Positions 1-7,863 of a stretch of 17,294 nt of DNA are shown one piece after another; the first letter of the stretch is position 1; every line of letters begins with the position of its first letter. The stretch is from Clostridiales bacterium (GTDB lineage: Bacteria; Bacillota; Clostridia; Christensenellales; Aristaeellaceae), in NCBI GenBank assembly GCA_004552515.1, contig SFOF01000070.1, positions 1 through 17,294 on the forward strand, written 5' to 3'. The notes under the pieces were generated by a model. That model was not told the origin of the DNA. It was given only the letters and a program-made list of their open reading frames with translations, and made no database searches. A program made the position numbers and the translations under genes.

Positions 1-1340
1 CGGGCAAAATCGGCTTTATCCTTTCCGCGGCGGGCGCGTCCGTCGGGCTGGGGAACATCTGGCGCTTCCCCTATCTGGCCGCAAAGTACGGCGGCGGCAT
101 TTTCCTGCTGGTCTATATCGTCCTGGCCATGACCTTCGGCTATACGATGATCGTCGCCGAAACCTCCATCGGCCGCATGACCGGCAAAAGCCCCGTCGGC
201 GCGTATAAGTCCTTCGGCAATCGGCCCGCTCTGCGCTTCGGCGGCTGGATCAACGCCGTTATCCCCATACTGATCGTGCCCTATTATTCGGTCATCGGCG
301 GCTGGGTCATCAAGTATCTGGCCGAATATCTGCTGGGTCAGGCGCATCTCGTGGCCGCGGACGGCTATTTTAGCGCCTTTATCTCGGGCGGCTTCTCCTC
401 GGAGCTGTGCTTCCTCATCTTTGCGGCGCTGACGCTGATCATCATCTTCGCCGGCGTTGAAAACGGCATCGAGCGCGTCTCCAAGGTCATGATGCCCATC
501 CTCGTGCTGCTGTCGCTGGTCATCGCCGCCTATTCCGTCACCCGTCCCGGCGCGCTGGAGGGCGTCAGGTATTTCCTCGTGCCCAATCCGAAGAACTTTT
601 CGTGGATGACGGTGGTCGCCGCCATGGGGCAGATGTTCTATTCGCTCTCCATCGCCATGGGCATACTCATCACATTCGGCTCGTACATGAAAAAGGACGT
701 CTCCATAGAGGATTCCACCCGCAATGTGGAGGTTTTCGACACGGCCATCGCCATCATGGCCGGGCTGATGATCATCCCCGCGGTGTTCTCGTTCTCCGGC
801 GGCGATCCCTCCGCGCTCAAGGCCGGCCCGTCGCTGATGTTCATCACCATCCCCAAGGTCTTCGACTCCATGGGCATGGGCACGGCGATCGGCGTCGCGT
901 TCTTCCTGCTGGTGCTCTTCGCCGCGCTCACCAGCTCCATCGCGCTCACCGAAAGCGCCGTCTCGACGCTGCAGGATGAGCTGGGCTGGAGCCGCAGAAA
1001 ATCCACCGCCGTCATGGGCGTCTCGATGGTGCTGCTGGGCAGCCTGTCCAGCCTGGGCTACGGCCCGCTTTCGAGCGTCACAATACTGGGCATGCAGTTC
1101 CTGGATTTCTTCGATTTCCTGACCAATTCCGTCATGATGCCCATCGCCGCCATCGCCAGCTGCATTCTCGTCTCGCGGGTGATCGGCGTTGAGCGCATCG
1201 AGCAGGAGGTCACGCTGAACGGCGGCGCGTTCCGCCGGAAGAGAATCTTCAACGCCATGATCCGCTATCTGTGCCCCATTTTCGCGGCGATCATCCTCAT
1301 CAGCTCCATCGCCAACGCCTTTGGCTGGATCTCCATGTAA
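1..1340 (+). CDS. Neurotransmitter:sodium symporter (NSS/SNF) family transporter, 5'-truncated
   Basis: A multi-pass inner-membrane protein expected to couple sodium entry to uptake of an amino acid or related amine; the substrate cannot be read from the sequence. The frame is open from base 3 to a TAA at 1338-1340, giving 445 visible residues. The first visible residues contain the family's TM1 signature, GASVGLGNIWRFPY, which forms part of the sodium and substrate sites, followed by the AAKYGGGIFLLVYI segment. In this family the motif lies close to the N-terminus, so only about ten residues and the start codon are missing. Hydrophobic helices continue to the end (last one AAIILISSIANAFGW), consistent with the 11 to 12 helices of bacterial members. 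It is convergent with the phosphate block. An ATG at 129 is internal to the family domain and is not the start. Confidence 0.93.
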   Translation, partial: GKIGFILSAAGASVGLGNIWRFPYLAAKYGGGIFLLVYIVLAMTFGYTMIVAETSIGRMTGKSPVGAYKSFGNRPALRFGGWINAVIPILIVPYYSVIGGWVIKYLAEYLLGQAHLVAADGYFSAFISGGFSSELCFLIFAALTLIIIFAGVENGIERVSKVMMPILVLLSLVIAAYSVTRPGALEGVRYFLVPNPKNFSWMTVVAAMGQMFYSLSIAMGILITFGSYMKKDVSIEDSTRNVEVFDTAIAIMAGLMIIPAVFSFSGGDPSALKAGPSLMFITIPKVFDSMGMGTAIGVAFFLLVLFAALTSSIALTESAVSTLQDELGWSRRKSTAVMGVSMVLLGSLSSLGYGPLSSVTILGMQFLDFFDFLTNSVMMPIAAIASCILVSRVIGVERIEQEVTLNGGAFRRKRIFNAMIRYLCPIFAAIILISSIANAFGWISM

Positions 1341-1350
1341 GCCGCCTGTG

Positions 1351-1406
1351 AAAAAAGGAACCGCGTCGCCCGCTCCCGCAAAGGGAACCGGTCGATGCGG
1401 TTTTTG
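1351..1406. terminator. Shared convergent terminator hairpin between the symporter and phoR
   Basis: CCGCGTCG (1361-1368) pairs with CGATGCGG (1393-1400). On the plus strand this gives 8 bp with one G-U pair, followed directly by TTTTT (1401-1405). On the minus strand the same arms pair with one A-C mismatch and are followed by GGTTCCTTTTTT (complement of 1362-1351). An inner TCCC/GGGA stem (1374-1377 with 1383-1386) sits in the loop. It could end transcription from both convergent genes, more convincingly for the plus strand. Confidence 0.55.
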
Positions 1407-1463
1407 CGTACATCCCCCGCCCGATCGCATAATCAATCAGGCGAGGGATACTTCCATTTTCGC

Positions 1464-3119
1464 TTATTCCATCGGGAAGCGCACGGAGATCGTCGTGCCC
1501 TTGCCCACTTCGCTCTTCAGCTCAATCTCGGCGTGATGGAGCGCGGCGGCGTGCTTGACAATCGACAGGCCCAGCCCCGTGCCGCCCGACGCGCGCGAGT
1601 GGCTCTTGTCCACGCGGTAGAAGCGCTCGAACACGCGGCGCTGGTGCTCCTCCGGGATGCCGATGCCGTCGTCGGCCACCTCGAGCAGCGCGTATCCGTT
1701 TTCCGGCTGCACGCGGACGCTTACATGGCCGCCCTCGCGGTTGTAGCGGATGGCGTTGTCGCAGAGGTTGTAGGCGATCTCGTAGATCAGCCGCGGCGCG
1801 CCCTGTATCGGGGCGCTCTCGCCCTCGAGCGCGAGGGTCACGTTCTTTTTATTCGCGCTCTCCTGAAGCGTGTCGGCCGCGTCTTTGGCGACGGAGAGGA
1901 GATCGACCGCCTCCATCGGCACCGCCGCGCCCTCGTCCAGCTCGGACAGGCGGATGATGTCCTCGATGAGCGCCATGAGGCGCGCGGCCTCGCTGCGGAT
2001 GCGCTCGATGAAGCGCGGCTGATCCTCGCTCTTCACAAGGCCGTTTTCCAGCAGCTCGGCGCTGCCCATGATCGATTGCAGCGGCGTTTTTAATTCATGC
2101 GAGACGTTCGCGGTGAATTCGCGCTTCATCTGCTCGGCCTGCGCGCGCTCCGTGGTGTCGAACGCCACCAGCGCCACGCCCAGGATCGCGCCGTCCGATT
2201 CGATGCGGCTGCACTCGATCTGATAGATGCGCTCGCCGCGTTCAAGCTGCGCCGCGCCGCGTCCCGTGGAGAGCGCGTCGCGCACGGCGTTTGTCACCGG
2301 TACGTCGCGGCTCACGGTCACGAAATCGCGCCCCACGCAGTCCTCGCCCGCGTTAAACAGGCGCATGGCGGCGGGATTGAGGCTCAGCACATGGTTTTCG
2401 GCGTTCAGCAGCACCAGTCCCTCGTTCATGCTGCGGGTGACGGCGGAAAATTCGTCCTGCCGCCGCTTCAGCTCGGCCACCTGCGCCTCGATGCGCCTGT
2501 TCTGCTGGTCGATGCGCTTGAGCAGCGGAGAAAGCTCCTCGTAAGCGTCGTTGTCCAGCGGGTGCTGAAGGTCGAGCGTGTTGAGCGGCGTGATGATGCG
2601 CCTTGACAGGCGCCGCGCCAGCAGCACGCTCACCGCGATGGCCGCCAGCAATATGGCGAAGAACGCCTGCATGGAGCCGAGCGCCACGGTCAATATCGTG
2701 TAAAAGGCGGAGGATACGCGCAGCACGCTGCCGTCTGCCAGCCGCCGGGCCATGTAGAGCGTCTTTTCGGTCATCGTGGCCGAGTAGCGCTCGCTCTCGC
2801 CGCTGCCGGTTTCAAGCGCCTCGGCGATCTCGCTGCGGTCGGCGTGATTGTCCATCTCGTCGGCGCTCGCGTCGGAATCGAACAGCACGCGGCCGTCGGC
2901 GGCCACCCAGGTGACGCGGCTGGCCGTGTCCTCGAGGCTTTCAAGATAGTCCAGTCCGTCGCGCTCAACGGAGGGGGCGGCCAGATTCAGCTCGGCGGTA
3001 AGCTCCTGCCGCTGCAAATTGGTAAAATAGCCGTACTGCACCGTACCCACGGCGATGAAGCAGCCGATGAGCACGATCACGGCGGTCAGAATGATCGATC
3101 GGAAGATTTTCTCGGTCAT
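1464..3119 (-). CDS. phoR: PhoR-type sensor histidine kinase
   Basis: A membrane histidine kinase of 551 residues expected to phosphorylate the adjacent response regulator when phosphate is scarce. TM1 spans about residues 7-26, followed by an extracytoplasmic sensor of about 110 residues and TM2 at about 139-168. A HAMP-like linker and coiled coil (about 170-222) and a PAS domain (about 222-325) come next. The HisKA box has the phosphoacceptor in FTANVSHELKTP (His341). The ATPase domain shows the N box NLCDNAIRYN (Asn455), G1 DDGIGIP (483-489), the F box FERFYR and G2 GGTGLGL (512-518). All catalytic motifs are present. The ATG overlaps the regulator's TGA by 4 bases (ATGA), and GGAGG sits 7 bases upstream inside the regulator gene, so the pair is translationally coupled. 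Assignment to PhoR rather than a generic kinase rests on this architecture plus the pst context. Confidence 0.95.
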   Translation of the reverse strand: MTEKIFRSIILTAVIVLIGCFIAVGTVQYGYFTNLQRQELTAELNLAAPSVERDGLDYLESLEDTASRVTWVAADGRVLFDSDASADEMDNHADRSEIAEALETGSGESERYSATMTEKTLYMARRLADGSVLRVSSAFYTILTVALGSMQAFFAILLAAIAVSVLLARRLSRRIITPLNTLDLQHPLDNDAYEELSPLLKRIDQQNRRIEAQVAELKRRQDEFSAVTRSMNEGLVLLNAENHVLSLNPAAMRLFNAGEDCVGRDFVTVSRDVPVTNAVRDALSTGRGAAQLERGERIYQIECSRIESDGAILGVALVAFDTTERAQAEQMKREFTANVSHELKTPLQSIMGSAELLENGLVKSEDQPRFIERIRSEAARLMALIEDIIRLSELDEGAAVPMEAVDLLSVAKDAADTLQESANKKNVTLALEGESAPIQGAPRLIYEIAYNLCDNAIRYNREGGHVSVRVQPENGYALLEVADDGIGIPEEHQRRVFERFYRVDKSHSRASGGTGLGLSIVKHAAALHHAEIELKSEVGKGTTISVRFPME

Positions 3120-3793
3120 ACGCCGTCCTCCAGCCGGTAGCCGACGTTGCGCACCGTCTCAATCATGCGGCCGCAGTCGCCCAGCTTCTGGCGCAGCGTC
3201 TGGATGTGGACGTCCACGGTGCGCGTCTCGCCGGCATAGTCGATGTTCCAGACGTTTGAAAGCAGCTGATCGCGCGTGAACACCATCTTGGGGTGGGAGA
3301 GGAAGAGCTTCAAGAGCTCAAACTCCTTGAAGGTGAGGTTCACGCGATTGCCGTTCGCCGTCACGGTACGTTCGTCCAGATTGACAGTGAGATTGCCGGC
3401 CCTGAGCAGGTTGCCCTCGCCCAGCGGGGCGCAGCGGCGCAGCACGGCCCGCACGCGGGAGACCATCTCCATCATGCCGAAGGGCTTGACCAGATAGTCG
3501 TCCGCGCCCAGATCGAGCGACTGGATCTTGTCGTATTCCATGCCCTTGGCCGTGGCCATGATGACGGGCAGCCGCTTTGTGGCGGCGCTGTCCTTCATCT
3601 TGCGCAGGATCGACACGCCGTCCATGCCGGGCAGCATCACGTCCAGTATGACCAGATCGGGCGTTTCCTGCGCCAGCGCGGCAAAGAAGTCCTCGCTGTT
3701 TTCGAAGCCGCGCGCCTCGAAGCCGGTGGAATTGAGCGTGTAGATTTCGATGTCGCGGATGCTCGCGTCGTCCTCAACGCACCAGATTTTCAT
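3116..3793 (-). CDS. phoP: PhoP/PhoB-type (OmpR family) response regulator
   Basis: A DNA-binding response regulator of 225 residues, expected to activate the pst/pho regulon when phosphorylated by PhoR. The receiver domain (about 1-118) has the acidic pair D8/D9, the phosphoacceptor D51 in VILDVMLPGMDG, T81 and K103 (LVKPF). The C-terminal winged-helix domain (about 128-223) contains the OmpR-family recognition region TVDVHIQTLRQKLGD and ends in ETVRNVGYRLE. The start ATG at 3793 is supported by AAAGGAG 9 bases upstream, which overlaps the end of phoU; the gap to phoU is 6 bases. In Gram-positive bacteria this protein is usually called PhoP, in proteobacteria PhoB. The family is certain, and its role in phosphate control follows from position. 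Confidence 0.95.
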   Translation of the reverse strand: MKIWCVEDDASIRDIEIYTLNSTGFEARGFENSEDFFAALAQETPDLVILDVMLPGMDGVSILRKMKDSAATKRLPVIMATAKGMEYDKIQSLDLGADDYLVKPFGMMEMVSRVRAVLRRCAPLGEGNLLRAGNLTVNLDERTVTANGNRVNLTFKEFELLKLFLSHPKMVFTRDQLLSNVWNIDYAGETRTVDVHIQTLRQKLGDCGRMIETVRNVGYRLEDGV

Positions 3794-3799
3794 GGGAAA

Positions 3800-4447
3800 T
3801 CAGTCTCCTTTGTGAACGCCGGTGACCGAGAACAGCACCCACTCGGCGATGTTCACGGCGTGATCGCCGATGCGTTCAAAATATTTGGCGATCATGAGCA
3901 GATCGAGCGCGTATTCGCCGTCGTCGGGCGAGGCGGCGATATACTGGATCAGCGCGGTCTTGACCTTGAGAAAATACGCGTCCACAATGTCGTCGTGGGC
4001 GATCACCTCGTCGGCCAGCTTCGTATCGCGGCGCACAAACGCGTCTATGCTGCCTGAGACCATGCGGATGGTCGCCTCGCCCATCTGGCCGATGAACGCG
4101 CAGTCCTCGCCGCCGCGGCCGTGCAGAAAGCCGATGATCTCCGCGATGTCGGAGGCCTGATCGCCGATGCGCTCCATGTCCGTGACCATCTTGAGCGCCG
4201 CCGACACCTGCCGCAGGTCCTTCGCGACCGGCTGCTGCTGGAGCAGCAGCTTCAGGCAGCGGGATTCCACGTCGCGCTCCATCTGGTCGATTTCGCCGTC
4301 CAGCGGCGTGATCTGCGCGGCCAGCTTGGTGTCGCCGCTCATCAGAGCGCGCGCCGCCATGGAGATTACCTGCTCGCACAGCGCGCCCATCTCAATCAGT
4401 TCGCGGTTGAGCAGCTCCAGCTGCTCGTCAAAACGAGAGCGAATCAT
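3800..4447 (-). CDS. phoU: Phosphate signalling complex protein PhoU
   Basis: A cytoplasmic helical protein of 215 residues that links the Pst transporter to PhoR signalling and represses the response when phosphate is plentiful. It consists of two tandem three-helix PhoU repeats. The metal-binding signature of each is visible: ERIGDQASDIAE (92-103) and ERIGDHAVNIAE (191-202). Length is normal for the family. The ATG at 4447 lies one base after the pstB stop (TGA-T-ATG), and a GGAGG is present about 10 bases upstream inside the pstB end, so translation is probably coupled. Confidence 0.96.
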   Translation of the reverse strand: MIRSRFDEQLELLNRELIEMGALCEQVISMAARALMSGDTKLAAQITPLDGEIDQMERDVESRCLKLLLQQQPVAKDLRQVSAALKMVTDMERIGDQASDIAEIIGFLHGRGGEDCAFIGQMGEATIRMVSGSIDAFVRRDTKLADEVIAHDDIVDAYFLKVKTALIQYIAASPDDGEYALDLLMIAKYFERIGDHAVNIAEWVLFSVTGVHKGD

Positions 4448-4448
4448 A

Positions 4449-5207
4449 TCAGCCGAACCTCCCCGTAATGTAGTCCTCTGTGCGCTTGTCCTGCGGCTGA
4501 GAGAAGATCGCGTCGGTCGCGCCGAACTCGATCAGCTCGCCCAGCAGGAAGAACGCCGTGCAGTCGGAAATGCGGACGGCCTGCTGCATATTATGCGTCA
4601 CCATAATTATAGTATAGTTCTGCTTCAGCTGCAAGGCCAGCTCCTCGATTTTCGCGGTGGAAATGGGGTCGAGCGCGCTGGTCGGCTCGTCCATGAGCAG
4701 GATCTGCGGCTTGACGGCCAGGGCTCTTGCGATGCACAGCCTCTGCTGCTGGCCGCCCGACAGGCCGAGCGCGCTCTTCTTCAGGCGATCCTTCACCTCA
4801 TCCCAGAGCGCCGCGCCGCGCAGCGATTCCTCGACCAGCGTGTCGAGCTTTGCGCGCGCGCGTATGCCGTGGGTGCGCGGGCCGTAGGCGATGTTGTCGT
4901 ATATGCTCATGGGAAAGGGGTTGGGCTTCTGGAACACCATGCCGATCTCGCGGCGCAATTCGCACACGTCGGTCGAGGGCGCGAATATGTCCAGATCGCG
5001 GTATTTCACCTCGCCCTTGATGACCACGCCGGGGATCAGGTCGTTCATGCGGTTGAGCGTTTTCAAAAACGTCGATTTGCCGCAGCCTGAGGGGCCGATC
5101 AGCGCGGTGATGGCGTGCTCGGGGATGTTCACGCTCACGTCCTTCAGCGCCTGCTGGGCGGGCGTATACCAGAGATTGAGGTCTTTAACGGTCAGTATGT
5201 CGCTCAC
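4449..5207 (-). CDS. pstB: Phosphate ABC transporter ATP-binding protein PstB
   Basis: The ATPase subunit of the high-affinity phosphate importer; it binds the cytoplasmic loops of PstC and PstA. It has 252 residues, the usual length. Visible motifs are Walker A GPSGCGKST (38-46), Q-loop Q93 (VFQKPNPFPMS), signature LSGGQ (149-153), Walker B ILLMDEP (169-175), D-loop SALD (177-180) and the switch His205 (MVTHNMQQA). The start is GTG at 5207, inside a GTGA overlap with the pstA stop, with AGGAGG about 9 bases upstream in the end of pstA. The downstream ATGs lie beyond conserved N-terminal residues, so the GTG is preferred. Confidence 0.97.
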   Translation of the reverse strand: MSDILTVKDLNLWYTPAQQALKDVSVNIPEHAITALIGPSGCGKSTFLKTLNRMNDLIPGVVIKGEVKYRDLDIFAPSTDVCELRREIGMVFQKPNPFPMSIYDNIAYGPRTHGIRARAKLDTLVEESLRGAALWDEVKDRLKKSALGLSGGQQQRLCIARALAVKPQILLMDEPTSALDPISTAKIEELALQLKQNYTIIMVTHNMQQAVRISDCTAFFLLGELIEFGATDAIFSQPQDKRTEDYITGRFG

Positions 5208-6064
5208 AGGCTTCTCCTCCTCTTAAAGGACGCGCCGATCAGCGCCGCCGCGCCGTTGACGATGAGCGTCAAAATCATCAGTATCGCCGCGATGGCGAAG
5301 GCCACGGCGAATTCGCCCTGCTCCTTGGCGTAGACGTAGAGGGCCACGGTGAGCGTCGCGCCCGCGCTGTGCAGGCCCTTCCACACGCCGTTTAAGGCGT
5401 GCGCAAAGCCCGCCGTGAACAGGAGCGCCGCCGATTCGCCGAGGATGCGGCCGATGGACAGGATGCAGCCGGTGATCACGCCGTCCACGCAGCCGGGCAT
5501 GACCACGGTGCGGATGACGCGCCACTTGCCCGCGCCCAGACCGAACGCGCCCTCGCGGTAGCTCTGGGGCACGGTCTTGAGGCTCTCCTGCGTCGTGCGC
5601 ATGACGGTGGGCAGGTTCATGATGGCGAGCGTCATCGCGCCGGCCATCAGCGAGGTCTGCATTCCCAAAAACTGGCAGAACACCAGCATACCCACAAGGC
5701 CGTATATGATCGACGGGATGCCGGAGAGCGTCTCGGCGGCGTATTCAATCACGCGCGAAAGGCGGCTGTTTCCGGCGTATTCGGTCAGATAGATCGCCGC
5801 GCACACGCCCAGCGGCAGCACGATCAGCAGCGAGGCCATCATGACATAGAGCGTGTTGAGAATGTCGGGCAGTATGCCGATGGACTCGGTCAGATAGCTG
5901 GGCTTTGTCGAGAGCAGCTTCCATGTGACGTTGGGCAGGCCCTTATAGAGCACATAGCCCACCAGAAACAGAGCCAGCGCCGCGGTCAGGGCGGCGCACA
6001 GGCGCATCAGAAAGCGCATGACGAAGCCGTATGCGGCGCGCCTTCGTTTCACATTATTGCTCAT
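5204..6064 (-). CDS. pstA: Phosphate ABC transporter permease PstA
   Basis: One of the two membrane subunits of the phosphate importer. From the ATG at 6064 it has 286 residues, typical for PstA, with an N-terminal helix at about 17-40 and five further hydrophobic segments. LSGIPSIIYGLVGM (113-126) is the conserved permease motif. The EAA loop that docks on PstB is at about 171-192 (EGAFGLGAGKWRVIRTVV). The frame stays open upstream to 6148, but that extension is arginine-rich and unlike PstA. The 6064 start has GGGAGGA placed 5 bases upstream, so it was chosen. The gene overlaps the pstB GTG by 4 bases and the small upstream ORF by 11. Confidence 0.95.
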   Translation of the reverse strand: MSNNVKRRRAAYGFVMRFLMRLCAALTAALALFLVGYVLYKGLPNVTWKLLSTKPSYLTESIGILPDILNTLYVMMASLLIVLPLGVCAAIYLTEYAGNSRLSRVIEYAAETLSGIPSIIYGLVGMLVFCQFLGMQTSLMAGAMTLAIMNLPTVMRTTQESLKTVPQSYREGAFGLGAGKWRVIRTVVMPGCVDGVITGCILSIGRILGESAALLFTAGFAHALNGVWKGLHSAGATLTVALYVYAKEQGEFAVAFAIAAILMILTLIVNGAAALIGASFKRRRSL

Positions 6065-6167
6065 GGCGTTCCTCCCGCTTCTGTGCGTCCAGCGCCGACG
6101 CGCGCAAAACGACCTCCCGCTCGGCCTGACGGACGAGGGCGGATGCAAGCTGCTTGATTAGTTTCAT
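6054..6167 (-). CDS. Possible small protein or coupling ORF upstream of pstA (37 codons)
   Basis: ATG at 6167 (or an in-frame ATG at 6173) opens a 37 to 39 codon frame that begins MKLIKQLASALVRQAER, ends KREERHEQ and stops at TAA 6056-6054, eleven bases inside pstA. GGGAGGG lies 9 bases before the 6167 ATG. The predicted peptide is charged and could form an amphipathic helix. The overlap with the pstA start would carry ribosomes onto pstA. I recognise no family. It could be a leader that couples translation across the pstC-pstA gap, a true small protein, or chance. Confidence 0.35.
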   Translation of the reverse strand: MKLIKQLASALVRQAEREVVLRASALDAQKREERHEQ

Positions 6168-6266
6168 AATCATTTACCCTCCCGAGTGTGTCTCAAAAAT
6201 TCCTTAAGGCGCGAGGACGGCGCCTTTTTTGCCATCTCTGCGTTAAAGCCCCTCGATTTAGCGCCG
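6065..6266 (-). other. pstC-pstA spacer with a second mini-ORF
   Basis: Pst permease genes are normally contiguous, but about 200 bases separate them here. Besides the 37-codon frame, a 21-codon frame (ATG 6235, TGA 6172-6170) reads MAKKAPSSRLKEFLRHTREG plus one lysine, and its stop overlaps the 6173 ATG as ATGA. No good Shine-Dalgarno precedes it. A hairpin with a plus-strand T-run lies inside it. The sequence may be a remnant of an inserted repeat. Confidence 0.4.
6206..6230 (+). terminator. Terminator-like hairpin antisense to the pst operon
   Basis: AAGGCGC (6206-6212) and GCGCCTT (6220-6226) form a perfect 7-bp stem with a 7-nt loop, followed by TTTT (6227-6230) on the plus strand. Read in the direction of pst transcription the same hairpin is followed by AAGGAATTTTT, a poorer terminator. 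It could block antisense transcription or act as a processing or stability hairpin between pstC and pstA. Confidence 0.4.
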
Positions 6267-7204
6267 CTAAACCTTCGGGTCTTTGCCTTGAGCTGACAAG
6301 AAATTCGCTCGCCCTCGGGCCTTTCCCTTTTTGAGACCCACTCCGTTCCGCTTAAGGAAGAAGTTGAGCGCGGCGTTGATCAGCATGATGAACAGAAACA
6401 GCACCAGCGCGATGGAGAACAGCGCCTGCCGCTGCAAGCCCTCGAGTAGGACATCTCGCTGGCCACGGCGGTTGTGAGGAAGCGCACGCTCTCGAACAGG
6501 CCGGGCATATTCGGCGCGTTGCCCGACACCATCATGACGGCCATGGCCTCGCCGATGGCGCGCCCCACGCCCAGCACGACCGCCGCCGCAATGCCGCTGC
6601 GGGCCGCGGGCACGGATACGCGGAACCACGTCTCGACCGGAGTCGCCCCCAGCGCGAGCGACGCGTCCTCATACTCCCTGGGCACGGCGTCCAGCGCGGT
6701 CAGCGATACCTTGATGATCGAGGGCAGGATCATGACCGCCAGCACGACCATGGCGGCCAGAAGTCCCGCGCCGTCGGGCACATGGAACGTTTTGCGGATG
6801 AACGGCACCAGCACCAGCATGCCCACAAGGCCGTAGACTACGGAGGGGATGCCGGAGAGCAGGCTCACGGCGCTCTCCATGACGGCGCGCACGCGGCGGG
6901 GGGCCATCTTGGCGAGATAGACCGCCGTCATGAAGCCGACCGGAACGCCCAGCACGATCGCGCCCGCCGTGCCGTAAACGCTGGTGAGTATGAAGGGCAG
7001 TATGCCGAATTTCGGCTCGGCGGCGGTGGAGGCCCACTTTTCACCGAAGAGGAAATTGAACAGACCGATCTTGCGGATGGCGGGCAGGCCGGCGATGATC
7101 AGATAGACCGAGATCATCAGCACGCAGCCCACGGCGATCAGCCCCATGATGAGGAACAGGCCGTGTATAATGTCCTCCACAAGGCGCTTTCTGGTTACTT
7201 TCAT
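6267..7204 (-). CDS. pstC: Phosphate ABC transporter permease PstC, interrupted by a one-base frameshift
   Basis: The second membrane subunit of the phosphate importer. The ATG at 7204 is preceded by AGAGGA at good spacing. The first 254 residues are an ordinary PstC: helices at about 14-40, 70-98 and onward, the motif LLSGIPSVVYGLVGMLV (115-131), and the EAA loop at about 179-201 (EDASLALGATPVETWFRV). After ASEMSYS the frame changes to an arginine- and cysteine-rich tail that stops at 6380. The family's last helix, GLQRQALFSIALVLFLFIML, continues in the next frame from 6440 to a TAG at 6269-6267. One missing base near 6441-6442 (TCGAGGGC where TCGAGCGGC would read Ser-Ser-Gly) explains it; repaired, the protein has about 312 residues. 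It may be a sequencing or assembly indel or a real mutation. The last 20 or so residues (after FFLKRNG) extend past the usual end. Confidence 0.9.
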
Positions 7205-7267
7205 GACTCAGATCCTCTCAATGTTTATTGGCGGGGGAGTATCCTGCAAAGCTCAGGGACGCGGAGA

Positions 7268-7320
7268 GACTTGCCCGACGCTAATAGGCGGAGGCCGCAC
7301 CGCGGCTGGTCGGGCAAGTC
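7268..7320. repeat. Long-insert palindrome (type L), copy 1
   Basis: Perfect 12-bp arms GACTTGCCCGAC (7268-7279) and GTCGGGCAAGTC (7309-7320) enclose a 29-nt insert that has its own small stem, CCGC/GCGG. A copy of the same layout and insert length occurs reversed at 8945-8997. Confidence 0.75.
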
Positions 7321-7381
7321 GTGTTCTATGCGACTGACAAGCGGAACCGGCACTGCCGACCGCCGACTTCGCTCTATCGGA

Positions 7382-7416
7382 GACTTGCCCGACTCCAATT
7401 TATGGTCGGGCAAGTC
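7382..7416. repeat. Hairpin element H, copy 1
   Basis: GACTTGCCCGAC (7382-7393) and GTCGGGCAAGTC (7405-7416) are perfect 12-bp arms around the 11-nt loop TCCAATTTATG. Confidence 0.85.
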
Positions 7417-7594
7417 GTGCTGCATTGAGCGGCAGCAAGCGGAACCGGCACAGTCTGCCTGCCGACTCAGTACAATCGGAGACTTGACCGGCTCCAATAA
7501 GTGGAGGCCGCACAGTCGCCGACTTCGCTCTATCGAAGACTTGACCGGCTCTAATAAGTGGAGGCCGCACAGCCGCCGACTTCGCTCTATCGGA

Positions 7595-7629
7595 GACTTG
7601 CCCGACTCCAATTTATGGTCGGGCAAGTC
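7595..7629. repeat. Hairpin element H, copy 2
   Basis: Identical to copy 1 over all 35 bases (arms 7595-7606 and 7618-7629, loop TCCAATTTATG). It is followed by the GTGTGGTGTCCGGCGGCAGC box. Confidence 0.85.
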
Positions 7630-7804
7630 GTGTGGTGTCCGGCGGCAGCAAGTGGAAGCCGCACTGCGGCTGGCCGGGCAAGTCGTGTGGTGTCCGGCGG
7701 CAGCAAGTGGGCAAGTGGAGGCCGCACTGCGGCTGGTCGGGCAAGTCGTGTGGTGTCCGGCGGCAGCAAGTGGAAGCCGCACTGCGGCTGGCCGGGCAAG
7801 TCGT
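7627..7804. repeat. Tandem repeat, about 55-bp unit, three copies
   Basis: Units begin with GTCGTGTGGTGTCCGGCGGC at 7627, 7682 and 7747, followed by AGCAAGTGG, the CCGCACTGCGG box and GGGCAAGTC. The middle unit is 65 bp because GGGCAAGTGG is duplicated internally. A diverged fourth unit (GTCGTGCTGCAATGAGCGGC) begins at 7802. Confidence 0.85.
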
Positions 7805-7863
7805 GCTGCAATGAGCGGCAGCAGGTGGAAGCGGCACAGCCGCCGGGGGAGTTCCAGGTTGAT

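Larger units (their letters stand above)
7225..7862. repeat. Array of palindromic and tandem repeats between pstS and pstC
   Basis: No gene is supported here; open frames in all directions follow from GC-rich repeats. The array mixes modules: 12-bp arms GACTTGCCCGAC/GTCGGGCAAGTC, a GC-rich box around GGCCGCACTGCGGC, a box GTGTGGTGTCCGGCGGCAGC, and a flank ACTTCGCTCTATCGGAG. The flank recurs at 7365, 7521 and 7578; the third module starts near 7630, 7685 and 7750, with a variant near 7805. If pst is one transcript from the pstS promoter, RNA polymerase crosses the whole array. I see only a poor promoter before pstC (TTTGCA 7250-7245, 17 bases, TAAACA 7227-7222). The array could protect or end pstS mRNA and so favour the binding protein over the permease (inference). 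Confidence 0.85.

Noticed and set aside
4167..5090. Plus-strand 307-codon open frame opposite pstB and phoU
   Set aside because: It lies antisense to two certain genes with complete catalytic motifs and shows no domain.
7225..7862. Regularly repeated short palindromes suggesting a CRISPR array
   Set aside because: The repeats are nested and of mixed spacing (55, 57, 65 bases), the intervening DNA is itself repeated rather than unique, and no cas gene is nearby.
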